In this document: positions 56,295 to 64,000 of the stretch, piece after piece | Numbering within the stretch: the stretch's first letter is position 1 | Layout: each line of letters opens with the position of its first letter | Source: Streptomyces sp. NBC_01460 | GTDB lineage: Bacteria; Actinomycetota; Actinomycetes; Streptomycetales; Streptomycetaceae | Assembly: GCF_036227405.1 (NCBI RefSeq) | Contig: NZ_CP109473.1 | Span: 496,001-560,000, forward strand | DNA length: 64,000 nt | Reading direction: 5' to 3' | Made by a program: the position numbers and the translations under genes | Notes under the pieces: model-generated | What the model saw: the letters and a program-made list of their open reading frames with translations, nothing else | Told to the model about the DNA's origin: nothing | Database searches by the model: none

Positions 56295-57491
56295 CTACGT
56301 CGTGGGGTCGCCCGTCGCGCCTTCCGCACACGGCGACGCGCTCTCGGCGGCCGGTGGCCGGTCCAGGACGAGCACGGCGACGTCGTCGCGGCGCACTCCG
56401 CCGGAGAACGTCTGCAGGTCGGCCTGGAGCGCCTCCAGGACCTCGTCCGGCTCCAGTCCGGCCCATCGGCCGAGCCGCTCGTCGAACGGGTAGAAGACGC
56501 CCGTGACGTCCCGTGCCTCGGTCACCCCGTCGGTGAAGACCATGAGGGCGGCGCCCGGGGGGAAGTCGATCCACTCCGCGGTGCGCGCCTCGCCACCGAG
56601 CTCGGCCATCCCCAGGGGTACGGACGTCCGGTGCAGGGTGACCGCCGAAGCCGCCCCGTCGTGCAGCAGCCACGGCAGCAGGTGGCCGCAGTTCACCGCC
56701 TGCACCCGGTCGCCTCCGTCGAAACCCAGGAGCAGGGCGGTCACGAAGCGCTCGGCGTCACCGGTCTCGGCGGAGAAGGAGTTGTGCCGGACGACCGCGT
56801 CCTCGACCGCGTCGGCCACCGCGGTGAGCTCGGGCTCCCTCACCGCCGCCTCCCTGAACGCGCCGAGCGCGGCGAATCCGGTGCCGATCGCGGGCAGGCC
56901 CTTGCCCTGGACATCGCCGATGATCACCCGGGTCCCGTGGGGTGACTGCACGACCTCGTAGATGTCCCCGCCGACGAACCGGTCCTCCTCGATCGGCTCG
57001 TAGAAACCGTGGGCACAGACCTGCCGCGTGACGATGGGGAGGGGCCGCAGGATCTGTCGCTGCAGCGCCACGGCGGCCGAGCGCAGCCGCGCCACCTCGG
57101 TGGCGTGCCGGATGCGCGCGGCGCAGGCGACGACGCCGAGGGCGCTGGCGAGCGCCGTGAAGCCGATGAGGAAGACCACGTCCCAGAAGGCCCCGGTCGA
57201 GGCGATCCGGGACCCGACGACGACGAGCGTGACCCATACGGCCACTCCGGTGGTCTGGCGGACCGTGCAGAAGACGGACGCCAGCGCGGGGAGCACGACC
57301 ATCAGCGGGATCAGGGGGAGATCGTTGCCCGTGAAGGTGTCGAGGAGGACCACCGCGACGGTCAGGAGGAGGAGCCACAGCGCGAGCGCCCAGCTCCCGA
57401 TGCGGGCCTCACCCGCCGCCGTCTCGGCCGGTTCCGCACCGGGCAGCGGTGGCGTGCGCGCCGCAGACGGGCGCCGGAGTCCCATGACCAC
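56295..57491 (-). CDS. SpoIIE-like PP2C serine/threonine phosphatase, membrane-bound
   Basis: A 398-residue protein. Three or four N-terminal helices (residues 30-125) are followed by a short coiled stretch (RLRSAAVALQRQILRPLPIV) and a SpoIIE-type PP2C domain: EDRFVGGDIYEVV and VIIGDVQGKGLPAIGTGFAAL (metal-binding GDxxG), LMVFTDGVTEARD and VRRDDVAVLVL (RDD). Such phosphatases act on anti-anti-sigma factors and control SigB/F/G-type sigma factors, one of which lies 1.4 kb away. GTG 57491 follows GGGAGG. Confidence 0.9.
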   Translation of the reverse strand: MVMGLRRPSAARTPPLPGAEPAETAAGEARIGSWALALWLLLLTVAVVLLDTFTGNDLPLIPLMVVLPALASVFCTVRQTTGVAVWVTLVVVGSRIASTGAFWDVVFLIGFTALASALGVVACAARIRHATEVARLRSAAVALQRQILRPLPIVTRQVCAHGFYEPIEEDRFVGGDIYEVVQSPHGTRVIIGDVQGKGLPAIGTGFAALGAFREAAVREPELTAVADAVEDAVVRHNSFSAETGDAERFVTALLLGFDGGDRVQAVNCGHLLPWLLHDGAASAVTLHRTSVPLGMAELGGEARTAEWIDFPPGAALMVFTDGVTEARDVTGVFYPFDERLGRWAGLEPDEVLEALQADLQTFSGGVRRDDVAVLVLDRPPAAESASPCAEGATGDPTT

Positions 57492-57515
57492 GGCAGGCCT
57501 CCCGCATGTTCGTCG

Positions 57516-58412
57516 CTAACGCCCCACCTGTTCCAAGCTACCCGTCCCCCGGTCCCGGGTCCTGGCGTCGGTCTGCGGGTCCGTGCCCACCGGGGCGTCC
57601 GCCGGGACGAGCGCGGACAGGAAGGACGTCCTGCGGCGCAGGGTGAAGCCGAGGGACTCGTAGAGCCGGATGGCCGAGGTGTTCGACGCCGCCGCGTGCA
57701 GGAACGGCGTCTCGCCCCGTTCCCTGATGCCATGGGCTACGGCCCTGACGAGACGCGTCGCGAGCCCCTGGCCGCGCACGGACCCGTCGGTGCACACGCC
57801 GCTGATCTCGGTCCAGCCGGGCGGGTGCAGCCTCTCGCCCGCCATGGCGACCAGCACGCCGGAGCGGCGGATGCCGAGGTAGGTGCCGAGCTCGACGGTG
57901 CGCGGGAGGAAGGGACCGGGACGGGTGCGCTCCACCAGGTCCAGCATCTCGGGCACGTCGGCCGGTCCCAGGAGCTGCGCTTCCGGATCGGGAGCGGCCT
58001 CCAGGGTGTCGTCGACCAGCTGGACGCCGTCGGCCCGGAAGACGATCTCCCAGTCGGCGGGCGGGGGCTCGCGGAAGGCGGTGAGGGTGAGGGACGCGCC
58101 GGGACCCACGAGCGCGGCGACGTCGGCCCAGTCCTGGGCGTCGGGATCGTCCGGCAGGGCGAGCCAGGGGGTGACGTCGGGGCTGTAGCGCAGGATCCGG
58201 CCGCGCCGCTCGGCGAAGCGTGCGTGCGGACCGGTCAGCGACGCGCGGGCGGGGTTGTCCAGCGGGTGGGGCTCCCCGTGCCCACCACCGGGGGCGGACC
58301 CGTGCGACGGCGTGGGACCGATGGCCCTCGACGGTTCCGTGGCCCGTGTGAGCAGCGGGTCCGTGGCCGGTGGCGGCGACGGGTTCGTGGGCAGAGGGGT
58401 GGCCTCGGGCAT
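57516..58412 (-). CDS. GNAT family N-acetyltransferase, two-part
   Basis: A 298-residue protein. The C-terminal GNAT domain has ISGVCTDGSVRGQGLATRLVRAVAHGI (acetyl-CoA motif with RGQGLA) and FLHAAASNTSAIRLYESLGFTLRRRT, the motif B Asn/Tyr block. The N-terminal half (PSPDV-like linker, DWEIVFRADGVQLVDD) looks like a degenerate GNAT lobe. The first ~60 residues are Pro-rich and likely disordered. I chose ATG 58412 over 58469. Substrate unknown. Confidence 0.84.
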   Translation of the reverse strand: MPEATPLPTNPSPPPATDPLLTRATEPSRAIGPTPSHGSAPGGGHGEPHPLDNPARASLTGPHARFAERRGRILRYSPDVTPWLALPDDPDAQDWADVAALVGPGASLTLTAFREPPPADWEIVFRADGVQLVDDTLEAAPDPEAQLLGPADVPEMLDLVERTRPGPFLPRTVELGTYLGIRRSGVLVAMAGERLHPPGWTEISGVCTDGSVRGQGLATRLVRAVAHGIRERGETPFLHAAASNTSAIRLYESLGFTLRRRTSFLSALVPADAPVGTDPQTDARTRDRGTGSLEQVGR

Positions 58413-58932
58413 GGACTCTCTCACTCCGGTTGAATCGGCGGCGGCGACACGGGTGGAAGGCCGGTCCACCCCGCACGTATTCCCGGCCCGCCGTTCTGTT
58501 CACGAGCGTGCAATCAAAGCACCGTCCGGCCGCCTCCCCCGCAGCCTCCCCGCGTCCTGGCGAGCACCTGCCGGCCGGCCCCGTACCGCCGCCCGGAGGT
58601 CCGCCGCCCGGAGCCGGCGGCCCCACGCCGCCACGCGTGCGGCCGGACGGGTGCGGCGAATCGTGGGCCGCTGCACGGGAACGGCCCCAACGGGCCTCCG
58701 CCTGTGGCACCCTGGATACGACCGCCCCACCGGGCTCCCCCGTACCGGTGGGGCGGTTCTGTGTGCCGCCGCACGCACGAGGCCCCGCCGTCGCGGCCCA
58801 TGAGGACGATCCCGCCCGTTCTCGGCCGATGCCGCCACCGATGTGGCCCAAATCAGCCTTCTCGCGCATGAGTTGAGGAGTACGGGGCAGGCGCCTACAC
58901 CTCATGGCATCCAACCTGAGGAGCGTGACGGG
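58413..58932. other. 520-bp intergenic region containing an orphan terminator
   Basis: Non-coding between the GNAT and sigma-factor genes. A strong hairpin (58721-58757) sits in the middle with no adjacent gene end. The sigma gene's leader downstream contains a minimal ORF ATGAGTTGA (58868-58876). I could not identify a sigma-B-type promoter with confidence. Confidence 0.45.
58721..58757. terminator. Orphan intrinsic terminator
   Basis: ACCGCCCCACCGG (58721-58733) and CCGGTGGGGCGGT (58745-58757) are perfect 13-bp arms around an 11-nt loop, followed by TTCTGTG. No gene ends here: the nearest are 309 bp away (GNAT start) and 176 bp away (sigma start). It could end a small RNA or act as an attenuator ahead of the sigma gene. 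Confidence 0.65.
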
Positions 58933-59805
58933 ATGACCGTGCACACTGCACAGACCGCCGGTGCGGAACGAGCAGGCGCCCCGGACGGTCTCCCGCGGAT
59001 CGAGGACGCCGGGCAGATCGCCCCGCGGGACGCGCGGAACCTGTCGAGGCTCTTCTTCGACCGGCTGCACCTGCTGGAGGAGGGGACCCCCGAGCACCAG
59101 TACGCCCGCAACACCCTCATCGAGATGAATCTGTCGCTCGTACGGTTCGCCGCCGGACGCTTCCGCAACCGGGGCAGCGGCGACATGGAGGACATCGTCC
59201 AGGTCGGCACCATCGGTCTGATCAAGGCCATCGACCGCTTCGACCTCGCCCGTGAGGTCGAGTTCACCTCGTTCGCCGTGCCGTACATCGTCGGTGAGAT
59301 CAAGCGCTTCTTCCGGGACACCACCTGGTCCGTGCATGTGCCGCGGAGGCTCCAGGAGCTCCGGGTGGACCTCGCGAAGGCCAAGGAGAGGCTTGCGGCC
59401 GACCTCGACCGGGACCCCACGGTGCGGGAGCTCGCCGAGGACCTCGGTCTCGAGGAGGCGGAGGTCACCGAGGGCATCGTCGCGGCCAACGGCTACACGG
59501 CCGGCTCGCTCGACATGCCCGCCGACGCCTCGGAGCCGGTGGGCCGCGCGTCGGGCGCGCGCACCTACGCGGACGTACTGGGCGAGCCCGACGCCGCGAT
59601 GGAGGCGGTGGAGAACCTCCACGCGCTCGCCCCGCTGCTGGGCGGCCTCGACGCCCGGGAGCGCCGCATCATCGACATGCGGTTCGGCCAGGAGCTGACC
59701 CAGGCCCAGATCGGCGAGGAGCTCGGCATCTCGCAGATGCACGTCTCCCGGCTGCTGAGCCGCATCCTCGGCACCCTGCGCAGCGGGATGCTCGCCCAGG
59801 ACTGA
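58933..59805 (+). CDS. SigB/SigF/SigG-family RNA polymerase sigma factor
   Basis: A 290-residue group-3 sigma factor. Region 2: LIEMNLSLVRFAAGRFRNRGSGDMEDIVQVGTIGLIKAIDRFD. Region 2.4 FTSFAVPYIVGEIKRFFRDTTWSVHVPRRLQEL. Region 3 is DRDPTVRELAEDLGL; region 4 MRFGQELTQAQIGEELGISQMHVSRLLSRIL. There is no N-terminal region 1.1. Such factors are held by RsbW-type anti-sigma kinases and respond to osmotic or developmental stress. ATG 58933; GAGGAG lies about 10 nt upstream. Confidence 0.93.
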   Translation: MTVHTAQTAGAERAGAPDGLPRIEDAGQIAPRDARNLSRLFFDRLHLLEEGTPEHQYARNTLIEMNLSLVRFAAGRFRNRGSGDMEDIVQVGTIGLIKAIDRFDLAREVEFTSFAVPYIVGEIKRFFRDTTWSVHVPRRLQELRVDLAKAKERLAADLDRDPTVRELAEDLGLEEAEVTEGIVAANGYTAGSLDMPADASEPVGRASGARTYADVLGEPDAAMEAVENLHALAPLLGGLDARERRIIDMRFGQELTQAQIGEELGISQMHVSRLLSRILGTLRSGMLAQD

Positions 59806-59819
59806 CCGGCGCACCGGGT

Positions 59820-59848
59820 CCGGCCGGCCCGGCGGTCCGCGGGGCCGG
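59820..59848 (+). terminator. Terminator after the sigma-factor gene
   Basis: CCGGCC (59820-59825) pairs with GGCCGG (59843-59848). Loop 17 nt, with possible further GC pairing inside. It begins 15 bases after the sigma stop. Confidence 0.5.
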
Positions 59849-60008
59849 TCGGGCGCGCTCTGTTGCGGCGGCATTGCAGCTTCGTGGCCACGTGGGCGAG
59901 CTGCTTCCGACCGGGTCGGGCGGCCTCTACCGTCCGTAACCAGTACGCCGCCGCCGCGTCGCCACCGTGCTCGCGCGGACATCCCCGAACGACCGTGCGA
60001 GGTATGAC

Positions 60009-61370
60009 ATGAGCCAGCCCGTCGACTCCGTCACCGCGGGGCACACCCCCGAGGACCACGACCGTCAGGACGCCGGGACCGCCTGGTCCTTCGAGACGAA
60101 GCAGATCCACTCCGGCGCGGCCCCCGATCCGACGACCGGCGCCCGTGCGGTACCGATCTACCAGTCGACGTCCTTCGTCTTCAAGGACACCCAGCACGCG
60201 GCCGACCTGTTCTCGCTGGCCGAGCCCGGCAACATCTACACCCGGATCCACAACCCCACGCAGGACGTCCTCGAACAGCGGATCGCCGCCCTGGAGGGCG
60301 GAGTCGCCGCCGTCGCGCTCGCCTCCGGCCAGGCGGCCGAGACGCTCGCCCTCCTGACGCTGGCCGGCGCCGGGGACCACATCGTCTCCTCGGCCTCCCT
60401 GTACGGCGGTACGTACAACCTGTTCCGGCACACGCTCCCCCGGTTCGGCATCGAGGTGTCGTTCGTCGAGGACCCGGACGACATCGAGGCGTGGCGGGCC
60501 GCGATCCGGCCGACCACCAAGGCCCTGTTCGCGGAGACGCTCGGCAATCCGCGCGGCGACGTCCTCGACGTCCGGAGCGTGGCGGACGCGGCGCACGCCG
60601 CCGGGCTTCCGCTGATCGTGGACAACACGGTGCCCACGCCCTACCTCCTGCGGCCGCTGGAGCACGGGGCGGACATCGTGATCCACTCCGCGACGAAGTT
60701 CCTGGGCGGCCACGGCACCACGATCGGCGGTGTCGTCGTGGACGGCGGCACCTTCGACTTCGGTGCGCACGCCGAGCGCTTCCCGGACTTCCACACCCCC
60801 GACCCCAGCTACCACGGCCTGCGGTACTGGCCGGACCTCGGCCACGGCGCCTTCGCGGTGAAGCTGCGGGTCCAGCTGCTGCGCGACCTCGGCCCCGCGC
60901 TCTCCCCGCACTCGGCCTTCCTCCTCCTCCAGGGCGTGGAGACGCTGAGCCTGCGCCTGGAGCGGCACACGTCCAACGCCCTGGCGCTCGCCCGCTGGCT
61001 GGAGGGCCGTGACGAGGTGTCGGCGGTGCACTACGCCGGTCTCGAGTCGAGCCCCTGGTACGAGACGGGCCGGCGCTACCTGCCGCGCGGCGCCGGGGCC
61101 GTGCTGGCCTTCGAGCTCCGCGACGGCGTGGAGGCCGGCAAGCGGTTCGTGGACGCGGTCGAGCTGTTCAGCCATCTCGCCAACATCGGCGATGTGCGCA
61201 GCCTGATCATCCAGCCGGCGTCCACCACGCACAGTCAGCTGACCGAGGAGCAGCTCGCCGCCACGGGCGCCACCGCGGGGCTGGTGCGGCTCTCCGTCGG
61301 CCTGGAGAACGTGGACGACCTCAAGGCGGACCTGGAGGCAGGGTTCCGCGCCGCGAAGGCGGCGTCCTGA
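60009..61370 (+). CDS. metY: O-acetylhomoserine/O-acetylserine sulfhydrylase
   Basis: A 453-residue PLP enzyme that makes homocysteine from O-acetylhomoserine and sulfide. FETKQIHSGAAPDPTTGARAVPIYQSTSFVF is the family N-terminus, LASGQAAETLALL binds the cofactor and HSATKFLGGHGTTIGGVVVDGG carries the PLP-linked Lys in SATK. LFSHLANIGDVRSLIIQPASTTHSQL is near the end. ATG 60009. The 200-bp leader shows no SAM-riboswitch core that I can recognise. metX follows after five bases. Confidence 0.95.
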   Translation: MSQPVDSVTAGHTPEDHDRQDAGTAWSFETKQIHSGAAPDPTTGARAVPIYQSTSFVFKDTQHAADLFSLAEPGNIYTRIHNPTQDVLEQRIAALEGGVAAVALASGQAAETLALLTLAGAGDHIVSSASLYGGTYNLFRHTLPRFGIEVSFVEDPDDIEAWRAAIRPTTKALFAETLGNPRGDVLDVRSVADAAHAAGLPLIVDNTVPTPYLLRPLEHGADIVIHSATKFLGGHGTTIGGVVVDGGTFDFGAHAERFPDFHTPDPSYHGLRYWPDLGHGAFAVKLRVQLLRDLGPALSPHSAFLLLQGVETLSLRLERHTSNALALARWLEGRDEVSAVHYAGLESSPWYETGRRYLPRGAGAVLAFELRDGVEAGKRFVDAVELFSHLANIGDVRSLIIQPASTTHSQLTEEQLAATGATAGLVRLSVGLENVDDLKADLEAGFRAAKAAS

Positions 61371-61375
61371 ACCGG

Positions 61376-62524
61376 GTGGCCGAACCCCCCGCTCTTCCCC
61401 TCCCGCCGGCTGCCGGAGGCTGGCGGGAGGGGGATCCTGCCGGCCGCCGCTCGTGGGTGGCGCTCGACGGCCCGCTCCGGCTGGAGTCCGGTGCGACGCT
61501 GCCGGGTGTGCGGCTGGCGTACGAGACCTGGGGCCGGCTCGCGCCGGACGGCGGCAACGCCGTGCTGGTCCTGCACGCGCTGACCGGTGACAGTCACGTG
61601 GCGGGGCCCGCGGGGCCCGGCCACCCGTCGGCCGGCTGGTGGGACGCGCTGGTGGGGCCCGCCCGGGCCCTGGACACCGACCGCTGGTACGTCGTGGCGC
61701 CGAACGTCCTGGGCGGGTGCCAGGGCAGCACCGGCCCCTCCTCCCGGCGGCCCGACGGCACCCCCTGGGGCGCGGACTTCCCGTACCTGACGGTCCGTGA
61801 CCAGGTCACGGCGGAGGCGCGGCTCGCGGACGCCCTGGGGATCGGCCGGTGGGCCGCGGTCATCGGTGGCTCGATGGGCGGCATGCGGGCGCTGGAATGG
61901 GCGGTGGGCCGCCCCGGCCGTACGGGATCGCTGCTGGTGCTCGCCGCTCCCGCCGCGTCCTCCGCCGAACAGATCGCCTGGGGCAGCACGCAGATCGCCG
62001 CGATCCGCGACGACCCGGGGTGGCGGGGCGGCGATTACCACGACGCGCCTCCCGGCTCGGGCCCTCACCGGGGGCTCGGACTCGCCCGGCGGATCGCCCA
62101 TGTCACCTATCGCAGCGAGCCGGAGCTGGCGACACGGTTCGGCCGGCGGCCGCAGCCCGGTGAGCTGCCCTCGCGGGGCGGGCGCTACGAGGTGGAGTCG
62201 TACCTCGAGCACCACGCGGCCAAACTGGTGCGCCGTTTCGACGCGGGCAGCTACGTGGCGCTCACCGAGGCGATGAACGGGCACGACATCGGCCGGGGCC
62301 GCGGCGGTGTCGCGCGGGCGCTGCGCCGGGCGGACATGCCGGCCCTGGTCGCGGGCATCGATTCGGACCGGCTCTACCCGCCCTCGCAGCAGGCGGAGTT
62401 CGCCTCGCTGCTGCCGGGCGCCGATCGCCTCCGGATCATCGAATCCCCGTACGGACACGACGGTTTCCTCATCGAGACCGACCATGTGGGCTCACTTGTA
62501 AGGGAGTTGCTGCCCGGCCGGTGA
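61376..62524 (+). CDS. metX: Homoserine O-acetyltransferase
   Basis: A 382-residue alpha/beta hydrolase-fold acyltransferase supplying O-acetylhomoserine to MetY. NAVLVLHALTGDSHV gives the oxyanion region, and VIGGSMGGMRALEW holds nucleophile Ser166. Asp329 (GIDSDRLYPP) and His361 (SPYGHDGFLIE) complete the triad. VAPNVLGGCQGSTGPSS is the MetX hallmark. GTG 61376. The TGA overlaps a GTG of the next frame, but the next gene more likely starts at 62569. Confidence 0.95.
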   Translation: MAEPPALPLPPAAGGWREGDPAGRRSWVALDGPLRLESGATLPGVRLAYETWGRLAPDGGNAVLVLHALTGDSHVAGPAGPGHPSAGWWDALVGPARALDTDRWYVVAPNVLGGCQGSTGPSSRRPDGTPWGADFPYLTVRDQVTAEARLADALGIGRWAAVIGGSMGGMRALEWAVGRPGRTGSLLVLAAPAASSAEQIAWGSTQIAAIRDDPGWRGGDYHDAPPGSGPHRGLGLARRIAHVTYRSEPELATRFGRRPQPGELPSRGGRYEVESYLEHHAAKLVRRFDAGSYVALTEAMNGHDIGRGRGGVARALRRADMPALVAGIDSDRLYPPSQQAEFASLLPGADRLRIIESPYGHDGFLIETDHVGSLVRELLPGR

Positions 62525-62568
62525 ACCCCATCCCCCTTCCCCGATCCCCTCACTCCCCTGGAGCACCC

Positions 62569-63828
62569 ATGAACTCCCCGTCCCTGTCCGAGGCCGCCTA
62601 CGACCGCAGGCGGCTCCGGCAATGGACCCGCGGCCGCGCGAGATCGGCCGGGATCGACCGCCGTGATCTGCTGAAGCTGGTCGCCGCGGCCTCGGTCGCC
62701 GCCCCGCTGGTCCCGGCCCTCGCCTCCCCAGCCCGGGCAGCGGAAGGACTCCCGGGAGTGGTGAAGCCGCTGCCCGCGGAGCTGTTCACGCTGCGCGGCA
62801 CCAACGCCGAGACCAACTTCGCGGCGCTGCGGGACACCGGGCTCCTCACTCCCGCCGACCGCTTCTTCGTGCGCAACCACACCGCGACCCCCCTCATCGA
62901 CGCCGCGGAGTGGAAGCTGACGGTCTGGGGCAGCGGGCTGACCGGGGGCCCCGTGGACTTCTCGTACGCGGCGCTGCGCGCCCTGCCGTCGGTCAGCCGC
63001 ACGGCGTTCGTGGAGTGCGCGGGCAACGGCCGGAGTTTCTTCGCCTCGCAGCAGGGCCAGCAGGTCAGCGGCACCGCGTGGACCCTGGGCGCGATCGGGA
63101 CGGCGCGCTGGCGCGGGGTGCGGCTCGCCGACGTGCTGCGCCGGGCGGGCCTGGGCCGGAACGCGGTCGACGTGCTGCCGCGCGGCCTGGACGCGGAGGT
63201 CGTCAGCGACGGGACGAATCTGGGCCGCGTGCGCAGGCCGCTGCCCGTGGAGAAGGCGCTGGACGACGTCATCCTCGCGTACGAGATGAACGGTGAGCCG
63301 CTGCCGCCCGACCACGGCGCTCCGGTCCGGCTGATCGTGCCGTCCTGGGTGGGCATAGCGAACATCAAGTGGGTGGGCGACATCGAGGTGAGCGCGGAGC
63401 CGCTGCTGAGTCCGTGGAACACGGGCCTGTACCGGCTGTTCGGTCCGGGGCACCCGCCCGAGGGCAGTGCGCCGCTGACCCGCCAGACGCTCAAGAGCGC
63501 CTTCGAGCTGACGCAGGGAGCCTCCTTCGCCGCCCACCGCAGGCATCTGCTCACCGGCCGGTCCTGGTCGGGCGGCGCCCCGGTGCGCTCGGTCGAGGTC
63601 AGCACCGACGGCGGCAGCCGGTGGCGCCCCGCCCGGCTGCGGGACGAGCCCCGGTCCGGGAGCTGGGTGCGGTGGACGGCCGACTGGGTCCCGAAGGAGA
63701 CGGGCCCCGGGGTCCTGCTGGCGCGGGCGACGGACCGCTCGGGCCGTACGCAGCCGGCCACGACCGCCCACAACACCCAGGGCTACCTCTTCGACGCGGT
63801 GGTGAGGCACCCGGTGACCGTGGTCTGA
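62569..63828 (+). CDS. Tat-exported sulfite oxidase-type molybdenum enzyme
   Basis: A 419-residue protein. The N-terminal twin-arginine signal is IDRRDLLKLVAAASVAAPLV, with likely cleavage after SPARAA. The molybdopterin domain has FVECAGNGRSFF with Mo-ligand Cys150, WRGVRLADVLRRAGL and PPDHGAPVRLIVPSWVGIANIKWV. The C-terminal dimerisation domain (VRSVEVSTDGGSRWRPARL) is the Mo-co_dimer fold. There is no heme domain, so electrons must go to a separate carrier. ATG 62569 follows GGAG; GTG 62521 is the alternative. Its place after metYX suggests sulfur metabolism. Confidence 0.9.
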   Translation: MNSPSLSEAAYDRRRLRQWTRGRARSAGIDRRDLLKLVAAASVAAPLVPALASPARAAEGLPGVVKPLPAELFTLRGTNAETNFAALRDTGLLTPADRFFVRNHTATPLIDAAEWKLTVWGSGLTGGPVDFSYAALRALPSVSRTAFVECAGNGRSFFASQQGQQVSGTAWTLGAIGTARWRGVRLADVLRRAGLGRNAVDVLPRGLDAEVVSDGTNLGRVRRPLPVEKALDDVILAYEMNGEPLPPDHGAPVRLIVPSWVGIANIKWVGDIEVSAEPLLSPWNTGLYRLFGPGHPPEGSAPLTRQTLKSAFELTQGASFAAHRRHLLTGRSWSGGAPVRSVEVSTDGGSRWRPARLRDEPRSGSWVRWTADWVPKETGPGVLLARATDRSGRTQPATTAHNTQGYLFDAVVRHPVTVV

Positions 63829-63832
63829 CCGG

Positions 63833-64000
63833 TCATTCGGGACGGCCCGCGTAGTACGTGGCGATCATGTCCTGGCCGCCGTGTCCGGCCGCCTCCGCCC
63901 GGCCGAACCGCTCGGCGGAGGCGGCGACCAGATCGAGCTTCACCCCCGCGGCCTCGGCCGCGTCGAGGATCAGCCGGGTGTCCTTGAGCGCGGTGGAGAG
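63833..64000 (-). CDS. 6-phosphogluconate/3-hydroxyisobutyrate dehydrogenase-like, C-terminal fragment
   Basis: The last 55 residues of a protein whose start lies beyond the window. The sequence reads LSTALKDTRLILDAAEAAGV then KLDLVAASAERFGRAEAAGH and ends GGQDMIATYYAGRPE. The A-x-GxGxxDMxAxY ending is the C-terminal helix pair of beta-hydroxyacid dehydrogenases (6PGDH-like, NAD(P)-dependent). It converges on the sulfite-oxidase gene with four bases between stops. Confidence 0.85.
   Translation of the reverse strand, partial: LSTALKDTRLILDAAEAAGVKLDLVAASAERFGRAEAAGHGGQDMIATYYAGRPE

Noticed and set aside
57538..59982. 814-codon minus-strand open frame across the GNAT and sigma genes
   Set aside because: It spans a real gene in another frame and an intergenic terminator; its composition is typical of antisense shadow frames.
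59806..60008. SAM riboswitch ahead of metY
   Set aside because: The leader has a GCAGCT/AGCTGC stem, but I could not match the conserved core of any SAM riboswitch class.

Overview
The window looks like a chromosomal segment of a Streptomyces or close relative. G+C is very high with strong third-position GC bias, GTG starts are common, and genes often couple through ATGA/GTGA overlaps. Genus-typical genes are present: a chaplin, the melC1-melC2 tyrosinase pair, a SigB/F/G-type sigma factor and a SpoIIE-like phosphatase. All calls come from reading the sequence; no database search was run.

Layout. 1-9.7 kb holds small housekeeping and stress genes: a CDF metal transporter (cut by the window edge), two VOC proteins, a GNAT, a DUF1992 protein, a coupled pair of related small proteins, a tyrosine phosphatase, a SHOCT protein and a UvrA paralogue. 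9.9-15 kb is the methylmalonyl-CoA mutase operon mutA-mutB-meaB. 15.3-19.5 kb is an accessory patch: an unknown protein, a transposase relic with its catalytic core deleted, a MerR/MFS/hydrolase cassette with a textbook MerR operator, and a second unknown protein. 19.8-22.6 kb carries a short Rho paralogue and phosphoglucomutase, converging on a 34-bp perfect palindrome.

23.3-32.6 kb is an eight-gene, tightly coupled operon with nearly every function of a Wzy-type surface polysaccharide pathway: two glycosyltransferases, an initiating phosphoglycosyltransferase, polymerase, MurJ-like flippase, polysaccharide deacetylase, chain-length protein and a FemAB/CelD-like acyltransferase. A chaplin with an unusual His/acidic tail follows, preceded by a good match to the sigma-BldN promoter pattern. 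Next come the melanin operon, a P450 and a secreted GH26-like glycosidase. This stretch reads as a cell-surface and aerial-development neighbourhood and is the best candidate for a coordinated, under-described system.

37.3-45.8 kb combines a polytopic GT-C-like protein, a membrane-anchored molybdopterin oxidoreductase, a GT2/DUF2064/methyltransferase operon, a two-component system and a sugar-nucleotide epimerase. A shared 9-mer upstream of the regulator and the epimerase hints at a regulon. 46-48 kb is the PTS-type dihydroxyacetone kinase operon dhaKLM. 48.4-51.9 kb is a 1163-residue secreted phosphodiester glycosidase / metallophosphoesterase fusion. 52-58.4 kb has a Nudix hydrolase, an ABC-F resistance-type ATPase preceded by an eight-codon leader peptide and hairpins (ribosome-mediated attenuation is likely), a thioesterase, a divergent LysE exporter/Lrp regulator pair, a PP2C phosphatase and a GNAT. 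58.9-64 kb has the sigma factor, metY-metX, a Tat-exported sulfite-oxidase-type enzyme and the 3' end of a 6PGDH-like dehydrogenase.

I saw no tRNA, rRNA, CRISPR array, intact IS element or replication origin.
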